Assembly (NCBI GenBank): GCA_001829185.1
Contig: MIAR01000006.1
Span: 1 to 56,737, forward strand
Direction of reading: 5' to 3'
DNA length: 56,737 nucleotides
Source of the DNA: Spirochaetes bacterium GWB1_60_80
GTDB taxonomy: Bacteria > Spirochaetota > Spirochaetia > Treponematales > UBA12059
The number at the start of each line of letters is the position of its first letter. Position 1 is the stretch's first letter. The notes beneath the pieces are model-generated. The model made no database searches. It was not told the DNA's origin and saw nothing but the letters and a program-made list of their open reading frames with translations. Shown piece by piece: positions 1 through 7,306 of this stretch. The position numbers and the translations under genes are program-made.

Positions 1-86
1 AACCTGCTTCTCCTCGAATCCACGCATACTGCCCCTCCGCAAACAGTATACCATAGGAATACAAATTTGAGAATTTCAACAGCCTG
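1..86 (-). mobile_element. End of an IS5-like insertion sequence with transposase start (partial)
   Basis: Read on the minus strand, a candidate transposase gene starts with ATG at 27-25 behind a strong GGAGG site and runs off the window as MRGFEEKQV. An MRG...-type N-terminus is common in IS5/IS1182-like transposases, but nine residues cannot prove the family. A -10-like TATACT lies upstream at about 48-53. The outer end reads CAGGCTGTTGAAA on the minus strand (86 down to about 74). It nearly matches the termini of the 129-bp MITEs elsewhere in the window (CAGG-N-TGTTGAAA). It is followed by TTAG (87-90), a YTAR target as used by the IS5 group. An in-frame stop at 68-70 separates it from the cas3 reading frame. 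The rest of the element lies outside the window. Confidence 0.6.
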
Positions 87-1558
87 TTAGAGGAATTCTT
101 GAAATAAACGAAGATGAAAGGGGTAAAATCGTTCTTGAGCATCACTCGAACATCGGCGCTGAAAGACAGAGTTGGAAAGAGAAACTTCTTTCGGAAAATT
201 GGGATGCGCCGGTAATTTATACAACTATGGTTCAGTACCTAGAAGCTGTTTTCGGTTCAGGGACTCGAGGAGCACGTCGAATGCACCAGCTGGCGAAGGC
301 AGTAATCATATTTGACGAAATTCAGTCACTACCGCTTAGGTGTGTTCACATGTTTTGTAATTCTGTAAACTTTCTTGTAAACCACTGTAATAGTACGGTT
401 GTTCTTTGTACCGCCACGCAACCACTTCTTGGGGAGGTTGAGAAACTGAAAGGTGCTCTGGAGCTATCTTCTGAAAATGAAATTATTCCGGATGTTCAAA
501 AGCTTTTTGAAGATCTTAAACGGGTTGAGGTACTTGATTCCCGTAAGCCAAGCGGCTGGAGTGATGATGAAATTGCCGATCTCGCAATACTGGAAATGGA
601 AAAAAGTAGCAGCTGTCTTGTGATCGTTAATATGAAGCGATCCGCCCGCGCAGTTTTCAATGCAATTGCGGGAAAAAGCGATGCTGAGTGTTTTCATTTG
701 AGTACAGGGATGTGTCCTGTGCATCGTAAAACTATTTTGAAAACGATCCGAGAGTGCCTTGCATCTGGATTGCCGACAATTTGTATCAGCACTCAATTGA
801 TTGAAGCAGGTGTCGATGTCGATTTTGGCTCAGTAATCCGCTTTGCAGCGGGATTAGACTCGATTGCACAAGCCGCAGGGCGCTGTAATCGGAATGGAAA
901 ACGAACTGTAGGACGGGTTCATATTATTAATCCGGCAGAAGAGAATATTGATTGTTTGAAGGATATCGCTGTTGGAAAAGAAAAGACGGAACGTGTCTTG
1001 AATGATTTTAAAGACAATCCTGCAAAATATCATTTTGATATAATAGGTCCATCGGCGCTTTCTTGGTATTATAAGAATTATTTTTTTGAAAGAAAAAAGG
1101 AAATGGATTATCCGATATCTCAAAAGGAATCAATAAGAACTGATACTTTATTGAATTTGTTGTCTACTAATACTGCAGCAGTGGCAGATTATGGACGAGT
1201 AAAAAAAGAAAACCCAGCTATTTTTCTTCGGCAGGCATTTATGTCGGCCGCCGATCTTTTCAGAGCAATTGATGCTCCGACGCAAGGTGTAATAGTGCAA
1301 TATGGAAACGAAGGAGAAAATTTAGTTGCTCAGCTTGCTTCCGCATTTGATGTTGAAAAACAATTTGCATTACTTCGCAGGGCACAGCAGTATTCAGTGA
1401 ATCTCTTTCCTCATGAATTCAAAATATTATGTGAACAAGGTGCACTTTTAAAAGTTCAGGAGAATACAGATATTTTCTATCTTGATAAAATGTTCTATAG
1501 CAAAAAATTCGGAATATCTATGGAGCCCGTGAACATGGAGGAACTACGCTGTGTATGA
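87..1558 (+). pseudogene. cas3: cas3 C-terminal part, split by an insertion sequence (type I-C)
   Basis: Cas3 is the helicase-nuclease recruited by type I-C Cascade to destroy target DNA. The open frame continues upstream of the ATG at 227, through an EHHSN motif and APVIYTTMVQ, back to the IS junction at 87, where it stops. Present are motif II (FDEIQ), motif III (CTATQP), the second RecA-like domain with QAAGRCNRNG (motif VI) and the C-terminal domain. Missing are the N-terminal HD nuclease and the Walker A P-loop. The residues just after the junction (RGIL, then EHHSN) fit the middle of the first helicase domain, so the missing part may lie beyond the IS. The fragment overlaps cas5c by 8 bp. 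Initiation at 227 would give 443 residues, but these could not act as a Cas3 nuclease. Confidence 0.9.
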
Positions 1559-2285
1559 AACACCAAAAAACAGTATTGATTTTAGGCTTTGGGGAAGATT
1601 CGCGTTATTCACAGACCCGTTGACAAAAATGGGAGGCGAGAAATGTTCCTACCATATCCCAACCTACGAAGCGTTAAAAGGGGTCTGTAAATCCATTTAT
1701 TGGAAGCCGACAATCATATGGGTTGTGGATGCAGTGCGGATAATGAAAAGAATTCGCACTCAGACAAAAGGAACAAAGCCGCTGGAGTTTAATGGAGGAA
1801 ATACACTTGCTATCTATACATTTCTTTCTGATGTGGAGTATCAGGTTCGGGCGCATTTTGAGTGGAATGATTGCCAGCAAAAACTTGTTCAAGATAGAAT
1901 TGAAGGAAAACATTTTTCAATAATAAAACGCATGCTTGAACGAGGCGGCAGGCAAGATATATTCCTTGGAACCCGTGATTGTCAGGGCTATGTGGAACCT
2001 TGTATTTGGGGTGAGGGAGAAGGGGCGTACGACAACGATGAAGAATTACGCTATGGATTGATGTTTCATGGATTTGATTATCCTGATGAGACTGGAAAGA
2101 ATGAACTTGTTGCTCGTTTCTATCGGCCGGTGCTAAAGAAAGGGGTGCTGAAATTTGATCGCCCTGACGAATGTCCAGAAACACTCCGGAAGGTTGTACG
2201 TTTAATGACCGCAAAATCATTCGGTATTGATGCGAATGTAAAATCAGTTAATAGCGAACAGGCGGAATTGGGAGTGGTAGAATGA
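1551..2285 (+). CDS. cas5c: Cas5c (Cas5d), crRNA-processing subunit, type I-C
   Basis: 244 residues, GTG start overlapping the cas3 stop by 8 bp. In type I-C, which lacks Cas6, Cas5c cleaves the pre-crRNA at the repeat hairpin and stays on the 5' handle. The residues matching the known Tyr/Lys/His catalytic set are visible: Tyr50 in SIYWKP and the Lys120-His121 pair in EGKHF. The N-terminal RAMP fold (FRLWGRFALFTDP) is typical. The stop overlaps the cas8c start by 4 bp (ATGA), so translation is probably coupled. It should process the array next door even though Cas3 is broken. Confidence 0.95.
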   Translation: MYETPKNSIDFRLWGRFALFTDPLTKMGGEKCSYHIPTYEALKGVCKSIYWKPTIIWVVDAVRIMKRIRTQTKGTKPLEFNGGNTLAIYTFLSDVEYQVRAHFEWNDCQQKLVQDRIEGKHFSIIKRMLERGGRQDIFLGTRDCQGYVEPCIWGEGEGAYDNDEELRYGLMFHGFDYPDETGKNELVARFYRPVLKKGVLKFDRPDECPETLRKVVRLMTAKSFGIDANVKSVNSEQAELGVVE

Positions 2286-4222
2286 GCTGGATTCAGTCGC
2301 TTTATGAAACTTATGAGGCCTGTGCAGGGAACAATGCTATTCTAGATTCTGATGAACTTTGCCCTGTTGGGTATTCAATTCAGAATGCGCATATAGAAGT
2401 TGTTATTGATGAAAAAGGGAATTTTCGTCGTGCTATTCTAGTTCAGAAGGAAAACAACCCAAAGACTTTAATTCCAGTAACTGAGAATTCTGCCGGTAGA
2501 ACAAGTGGTGAGGCGCCTCATCCTCTATGTGATTCTTTGCAATACTGTGCTGGAGATTATGCTTTTTTTGGAGGGAATAGGCCGTCATATTTTGATAGCT
2601 ATATTGACCAATTGAGATTATGGGTTGAGTCACCATTTTCTCATCCGAAAGCATTGGCTGTATACCTATATGTGCTAAAAAAAACATTAGTGAAAGATTT
2701 GTCTGATAATGGTTTTTTGGAAATAAATAATGGGAAGCTTGAAATATGTACTAAGGGGTCATCTTTTGATGAGAATTCTGCAATCTGGAAATTGCTAACT
2801 TTTGACGACAAAGGGGTAAAGGATCAGGCAAAAGTTTTTATCCGCTGGTCAGTTGAGATATCTGGTGAGCAATCCTCGCATACATGGCAAGATAATTCAC
2901 TTTTTGAAGTATGGCGAAAATATCAAGATTCTTTTGAAGCGAAGTTGGGATTTTGCTATGTGACAGGCAGGATGGTCGGTCTTGCTCAAAAACATCCTGC
3001 TAAGCTTCGAAATGGAAAGGATGGAGCGAAACTAATTTCTTCTAATGACATATCCGGCTATACTTACCTTGGCAAATTTACGCATGCGGATCAAGTTGCT
3101 GGAGTATCGTCTGAAGTAACACAAAAAGCTCATAGTGCATTACGTTGGTTAATTGGACGAAAACAGGCATTCCGAAGTGGAAACCAAGCTTTTATTTCTT
3201 GGGCAGTACAAGGGAAAGCTATTCCTGACCCATGGTCAAATTCCTTGGATTTTCTTGGAGAGCAAGATGAGATTCTAAAACCAAATGTTTCGACTATAGG
3301 AGATGTAGGCCAATCTTTTTCACTTCGAATTAATAAAAAAATAGCTGGTTACAAAGCTTGTCTTGAAGATAGTGAAAAGATTGTAGTAATGGGGGTGGAT
3401 TCAGCAACTCCAGGACGAATGGCTGTTATCTATTACCGGGAATTAACTGGATCAGATTTTCTAAACAGGTTAGATCAATGGCATAATAATTCTGCATGGT
3501 ATCAAAATTATGGTAAGGATTATCACTTTGTAGGAGCTCCTGCACCGAAAGATATTGCTTTTGCTGCATTCGGAAGTAAGGCTGAAGGGAAGAATGGGAC
3601 GAAATTGCTTAATGTAACTGTAGAACGTTTATTGCCATGCATAATCGATGGAGCGCAGCTTCCGAAGGAACTTGTGATAGCAGCCGTTCATAGAGCATCA
3701 AACCGAATTGGATTGGAATTGTGGGAGTGGGAAAAATGTTTAGGTATAGCGTGTTCGTTATTTAGGGGAACCAACAAAAAAGAGAGGTATCAAATGGCAC
3801 TGGAAGAAGAAAGGAAAACGAGGGATTACCTGTATGGTAGACTCCTGGCTGTTGCAGACCAACTTGAATCCATGGCATTGTTTTATGCAAAGGAAAAAAG
3901 GGAAACAACTGCAGCACGATTTATGCAAAAATTCGCTGAGCGACCTTTTTCAACTTGGCGAAATATTGAAACGGCATTGAATCCTTATCAAGCACGTATC
4001 AACTCAAAAGCGCCGGGGCTACTTGTCGGGTACAAAGAATTACTTGATGAGATTTATGCTTTATTCGAAAAGGATTTATTTTCAGATGATAGGAGACTCA
4101 GTGGTGAGTATCTCTTGGGGTATCATTGTCAGAGAAAATGGCTCCGGGAGCAGAAGCGTGAAAATGGAAAATGGATATTGAAGGAAAAAGTAGAAGATGA
4201 TGTTTCTGAAATTGATGTGTAA
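2282..4222 (+). CDS. cas8c: Cas8c (Csd1), large subunit of type I-C Cascade
   Basis: 646 residues, somewhat longer than many Csd1 proteins. It is the large subunit that recognises the PAM and, in type I systems, docks Cas3. Family identity rests on its place between cas5c and cas7c and on Csd1-like segments (PVTENSAGRTSG near the N-terminus, GVDSATPGRMAVIYYREL in the middle). It starts in a 4-bp overlap with cas5c. The gene is clearly AT-richer than the chromosome further right, consistent with horizontal acquisition. The 3' part contains an internal ribosome binding site and ATG for a separate small subunit. Confidence 0.93.
   Translation: MSWIQSLYETYEACAGNNAILDSDELCPVGYSIQNAHIEVVIDEKGNFRRAILVQKENNPKTLIPVTENSAGRTSGEAPHPLCDSLQYCAGDYAFFGGNRPSYFDSYIDQLRLWVESPFSHPKALAVYLYVLKKTLVKDLSDNGFLEINNGKLEICTKGSSFDENSAIWKLLTFDDKGVKDQAKVFIRWSVEISGEQSSHTWQDNSLFEVWRKYQDSFEAKLGFCYVTGRMVGLAQKHPAKLRNGKDGAKLISSNDISGYTYLGKFTHADQVAGVSSEVTQKAHSALRWLIGRKQAFRSGNQAFISWAVQGKAIPDPWSNSLDFLGEQDEILKPNVSTIGDVGQSFSLRINKKIAGYKACLEDSEKIVVMGVDSATPGRMAVIYYRELTGSDFLNRLDQWHNNSAWYQNYGKDYHFVGAPAPKDIAFAAFGSKAEGKNGTKLLNVTVERLLPCIIDGAQLPKELVIAAVHRASNRIGLELWEWEKCLGIACSLFRGTNKKERYQMALEEERKTRDYLYGRLLAVADQLESMALFYAKEKRETTAARFMQKFAERPFSTWRNIETALNPYQARINSKAPGLLVGYKELLDEIYALFEKDLFSDDRRLSGEYLLGYHCQRKWLREQKRENGKWILKEKVEDDVSEIDV
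3794..4222 (+). CDS. cas11c: Cas11c, small subunit translated from within cas8c
   Basis: Inside cas8c, AGAGAGG at 3781-3787 lies 6 nt before an in-frame ATG at 3794. This would give a 142-residue protein identical to the Cas8c C-terminus (MALEEERKTRDYLYGRL...). It is established for type I-C that the small subunit Cas11 comes from internal initiation in cas8c and is needed for Cascade assembly. The helical, charged composition fits a Cas11-like bundle. The site and frame are seen directly. Expression is inferred from the family. Confidence 0.75.
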   Translation: MALEEERKTRDYLYGRLLAVADQLESMALFYAKEKRETTAARFMQKFAERPFSTWRNIETALNPYQARINSKAPGLLVGYKELLDEIYALFEKDLFSDDRRLSGEYLLGYHCQRKWLREQKRENGKWILKEKVEDDVSEIDV

Positions 4223-4253
4223 TGGTTCCAGTTAGTATAAGGAGGATTAAGAT

Positions 4254-5129
4254 ATGGCAACTTTAAGCAAGAAAATTGACTTCGCAGTCATTATGGGCGT
4301 TAAGAACGCAAATCCAAACGGCGACCCACTTAACGGGAATCGTCCACGTGCTGACTATGAAGGTTTTGGTGAGATTACCGATGTATGCCTAAAACGGAAA
4401 ATTCGCGATCGACTTGTTGAACGGTTTATGGCTTTGCCTGATGATAAAAAAACGGGACAGGCAGTATTCGTACAGTCTGATGATCGTAAATGTGATGAAG
4501 CTAAGAGTCTAAAATCCCGCGCTGATGCAACGCTTGGAAAAGAATTGGGAGGTTCAAATACTGCAAGAAAATCCTGTGAAACATGGATCGATGTGCGTTC
4601 TTTTGGGCAGCTTTTTGCTTATAAAGCAGACAAAAAAAGTAAAAGTGAAGAATCTGATGGAGAAACTGGTGTTTCCATTGGAATCCGCGGGCCTGTAACG
4701 ATTCAGTCAGCATTTAGTGTGGAACCCGTCAGCCTCTCAAGTACCCAGATTACCAAGAGTGTAAATGGTGAAGATACAAAAGACGGAAAACGCAGTTCTG
4801 ATACTATGGGAATGAAGCACCGTGTTGATAAAGGTGTGTATGTTACTTTTGGAAGTATGAACCCGCAGCTTTCCGAACGGACGCTTTTTTCGGATGACGA
4901 TGCTGGAGTTATCAAAGGAATCCTTTCAAGAATATTCGAGAACGATGCATCGTCAGCCCGACCTGAGGGAAGCATGGAAGTATTAAAGGTAATTTGGTGG
5001 GAACATAATTGTAAATCAGGACAATATTCTTCGGCAAAGGTACATCGGTCTTTGAAGGTTAAGACTGATGGCACGTATAGTATTGAGCCATTGCCGGGTT
5101 TGATTCCACAAGAAATTCAAGGGTTCTAA
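4254..5129 (+). CDS. cas7c: Cas7c (Csd2), backbone subunit of type I-C Cascade
   Basis: 291 residues, normal for Csd2. Cas7c polymerises along the crRNA spacer and forms the Cascade backbone. The N-terminal signature with MGVKNANPNGDP and NRPRADYEG is diagnostic. An AAGGAGG ribosome binding site lies before the ATG, consistent with the high copy number of this subunit. It starts 31 bp after cas8c and ends 11 bp before a terminator-like hairpin, so the effector operon probably ends here. Confidence 0.95.
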   Translation: MATLSKKIDFAVIMGVKNANPNGDPLNGNRPRADYEGFGEITDVCLKRKIRDRLVERFMALPDDKKTGQAVFVQSDDRKCDEAKSLKSRADATLGKELGGSNTARKSCETWIDVRSFGQLFAYKADKKSKSEESDGETGVSIGIRGPVTIQSAFSVEPVSLSSTQITKSVNGEDTKDGKRSSDTMGMKHRVDKGVYVTFGSMNPQLSERTLFSDDDAGVIKGILSRIFENDASSARPEGSMEVLKVIWWEHNCKSGQYSSAKVHRSLKVKTDGTYSIEPLPGLIPQEIQGF

Positions 5130-5139
5130 TGTGAGAGAG

Positions 5140-5160
5140 AGCCGGGCATTCCCGGCTTTT
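5140..5160 (+). terminator. Terminator-like hairpin between effector and adaptation cas genes
   Basis: AGCCGGG (5140-5146), a 4-nt loop, CCCGGCT (5151-5157) and a short T run form a 7-bp perfect stem with a U tail. It is placed 10 bp after the cas7c stop and 34 bp before cas4. The U tract is short (four T, then A), so partial read-through or attenuation is as likely as full termination. Confidence 0.65.
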
Positions 5161-5193
5161 AAAATACTATAAAGTTAACACAGGACTGCTGTT

Positions 5194-5835
5194 ATGTTCA
5201 CCGACGAAGACCTTCTACCACTTTCTGGCCTGCAACATTTTCTCTTTTGCGAGCGACAGTGTGCCCTCATTCATATCGAACAGCTTTGGGTGGAAAACAA
5301 TTTTACAGCCGAAGGCCGCGCCATGCACGCAAAAGCACATTCTGGTGTGCATGAATCAAGAAAAACCAAGACTACTGTTTACGGAACATCCATTAGATCG
5401 CTTGAGCTTGGCTTGATCGGACAGACCGATGCACTGGAATACAGTGCGGATGGCACGATCCTGATCGTGGAGTATAAGCGTGGCCGACCAAAATCGGATA
5501 GAAGTGACGAGGTACAAATATGTGCCCAAGGTATGTGCCTCGAGGAAATGAAAAGTACTAGCATTCCTCTCGGTGCACTTTTCTACGGGAAAGAGCGTAG
5601 GAGGGAAATAATCGAGTTTTCAAACGAATTGCGTAACCTTGTTCTAGAAACAGCTAGACGTTTCCACGCTCTGGTCAAATCTGGAGAAACACCACCAGCC
5701 AGGTATGATTCCAAAAAATGTCCACGTTGTTCATTTTTAGAAGCCTGCATGCCAAAAATCGGCAAAGGAAAATCGGTTCAGCGTTATCTTGAAAAAGCGA
5801 TTGCAATGGAGGTCGATCATGAAGCGCCTTCTTAA
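5194..5835 (+). CDS. cas4: Cas4, PAM-selecting exonuclease of spacer acquisition
   Basis: 213 residues. Cas4 works with Cas1-Cas2 to trim prespacers and set the PAM and orientation. Iron-sulfur cysteines are present as Cys19/Cys23 (FCERQC) and the C-terminal trio Cys176, Cys179 and Cys185 (CPRCSFLEAC). The RecB-type nuclease core is visible as Asp79 in GQTDALEY, Glu93 and Lys95 in VEYKRG, and a QICAQG motif. The stop lies 17 bp inside cas1, so the two are probably translated together. Its base composition is a little richer in GC than the effector genes upstream. Confidence 0.95.
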   Translation: MFTDEDLLPLSGLQHFLFCERQCALIHIEQLWVENNFTAEGRAMHAKAHSGVHESRKTKTTVYGTSIRSLELGLIGQTDALEYSADGTILIVEYKRGRPKSDRSDEVQICAQGMCLEEMKSTSIPLGALFYGKERRREIIEFSNELRNLVLETARRFHALVKSGETPPARYDSKKCPRCSFLEACMPKIGKGKSVQRYLEKAIAMEVDHEAPS

Positions 5836-6850
5836 CACCCTGTATGTCATGACCCAAGGCGCATATTTGAAAAAAGAAGGTGAGGCCGTCAATGTCTTAA
5901 TAGAACGGCAATCCAAGCTCAAACTTCCGTTGGTTTCGATCCAGTCAATTGTTTGCTTTGGCGATATTATGGTTAGCCCTGCGCTTATGGGGCATTGCAC
6001 GAAATCCGGAATTTCGATGTGCTGGCTTAGTTTTTACGGAAAATTCATCGCGCGTGTAGAAGGGCCAGTGCACGGTAATATCCTGTTACGGCGAGCGCAG
6101 TATAAAATTACCGAGTGTCCGGAGAAATCCATCTCTATAGCCAAAGCGGCCGTGGCGGCAAAAATAGCCAATGCCCGAAGCGTTTTGGTACGCGCACTTA
6201 AAGATCATCCTGCAATGGAACATGCTGCATTGGTGGATGACACCCAACAAGCTCTCAAACGGGCGGTTCAACGGGTATGGCGCGAGTCCGATATTGATTC
6301 ACTACGCGGTATAGAGGGGGACGCGGCCAAATCCTACTTTGGAGTTTTTAATGAATTGATCACTACTCAGAAAGCCGATTTTAACTTTTCTGACAGAAAT
6401 CGACGACCACCGCTTGATAGAGTCAATGCGCTACTTTCTTTTATCTATGTGATGCTTGCGAATGATATGCGGTCAGCCTGCGAAGTAGTAGGACTCGATC
6501 CTCAAGCTGGTTTTTTTCACGTCGATCGACCAGGAAGAATGAGTTTGGCACTTGATTTGATGGAAGAATTCAGGCCCTTTTTTGCCGACAGGTTGGTGTT
6601 ATCCCTGATCAACCTGAAGCAAGTAACTGGCAAAGATTTTGAGGTTACGGGAGCAGGCGCTGTGCTTCTCAATGAAAAAGGTAGAAAGACGGTTGTAGCC
6701 GCTTATCAGGCAAGAAAGCAGGATGCGATAACCCATCCATTTCTTGGTGAGGAAATGCATATCGGTATTCTTATGTTGGTTCAAGCCCAATTACTAGCGA
6801 GGCATCTGCGAGAAGACTTAGACGGGTATCCGGCCTTTTTCTGGAGGTGA
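5819..6850 (+). CDS. cas1: Cas1 integrase, type I-C
   Basis: 343 residues from the ATG at 5819, chosen because GGAGG lies 6 nt upstream and Cas1c proteins begin MKxLLNTLYV. An upstream in-frame start at 5789 lacks such a site. Cas1 is the integrase that inserts spacers at the leader end. The metal ligands expected in the family are present: Glu166 (RGIEGDAA), His234 (FFHVDRPGR) and Glu249 (LDLMEEFRP). The gene overlaps cas4 by 17 bp and precedes cas2 by 3 bp. It looks intact. Confidence 0.95.
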   Translation: MKRLLNTLYVMTQGAYLKKEGEAVNVLIERQSKLKLPLVSIQSIVCFGDIMVSPALMGHCTKSGISMCWLSFYGKFIARVEGPVHGNILLRRAQYKITECPEKSISIAKAAVAAKIANARSVLVRALKDHPAMEHAALVDDTQQALKRAVQRVWRESDIDSLRGIEGDAAKSYFGVFNELITTQKADFNFSDRNRRPPLDRVNALLSFIYVMLANDMRSACEVVGLDPQAGFFHVDRPGRMSLALDLMEEFRPFFADRLVLSLINLKQVTGKDFEVTGAGAVLLNEKGRKTVVAAYQARKQDAITHPFLGEEMHIGILMLVQAQLLARHLREDLDGYPAFFWR

Positions 6851-6853
6851 GGC

Positions 6854-7141
6854 ATGATGGTATTGGTGAGTTATGATGTAGCCCGCGATGACCATGGGGC
6901 GCGTCGTTTGCGAAAAGTCGCCAAGACGTGCCAGAATTATGGGCAACGTGTCCAGTATTCCGTTTTTGAATGTTTGGTCGCTCCTGATCAGTTTGTGCGG
7001 CTAAAACATGAATTGTTAGAAATAATGGCCGACGAGTATGATAGTATTCGGTTTTATCTCTTAGGAGCCAATTGGAAAAATAGGGTAGAACAATATGGGG
7101 TAAAAAAAGCGCTTGATCCGGAAGGAACTATGATCATCTAG
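6854..7141 (+). CDS. cas2: Cas2, adaptation complex subunit
   Basis: 95 residues, standard length. The ferredoxin-like start VLVSYDVARDD carries the conserved Asp8, and RVQYSVFEC is the usual central strand. GGAGGTGAGG precedes the double ATG (6854/6857). Cas2 bridges two Cas1 dimers. The gene ends 165 bp before the first repeat, so the leader lies directly downstream of it. Confidence 0.95.
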   Translation: MMVLVSYDVARDDHGARRLRKVAKTCQNYGQRVQYSVFECLVAPDQFVRLKHELLEIMADEYDSIRFYLLGANWKNRVEQYGVKKALDPEGTMII

Positions 7142-7306
7142 CTACGCGAACCCTAAGCGCACAATACTAATCCAATCCACTGTTTTTATTAACTCTATTT
7201 CAAGTAATGCTTTACGCTTGAGGTGTTTTTGCCCTTTACTATATTACCTTAGGTTCGCGAAAAGTAGACTATAGATTTTTATTTGAAAAGGAATTACTTT
7301 GATCGG
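7142..7306 (+). promoter_or_regulatory. CRISPR leader with candidate array promoter
   Basis: AT-rich 165-bp stretch between cas2 and the first repeat, with no ORF. It carries a plausible promoter, TTGAGG (7218-7223), a 16-nt spacer and TATATT (7240-7245), which would start transcription about 55 bp before the array. An inverted pair, CGCGAACCCTAA (about 7145-7156) and TTAGGTTCGCG (about 7249-7259), brackets the promoter and might position integration or host factors. The leader role follows from its position next to cas1-cas2. The promoter and motif assignments are inference. Confidence 0.75.
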
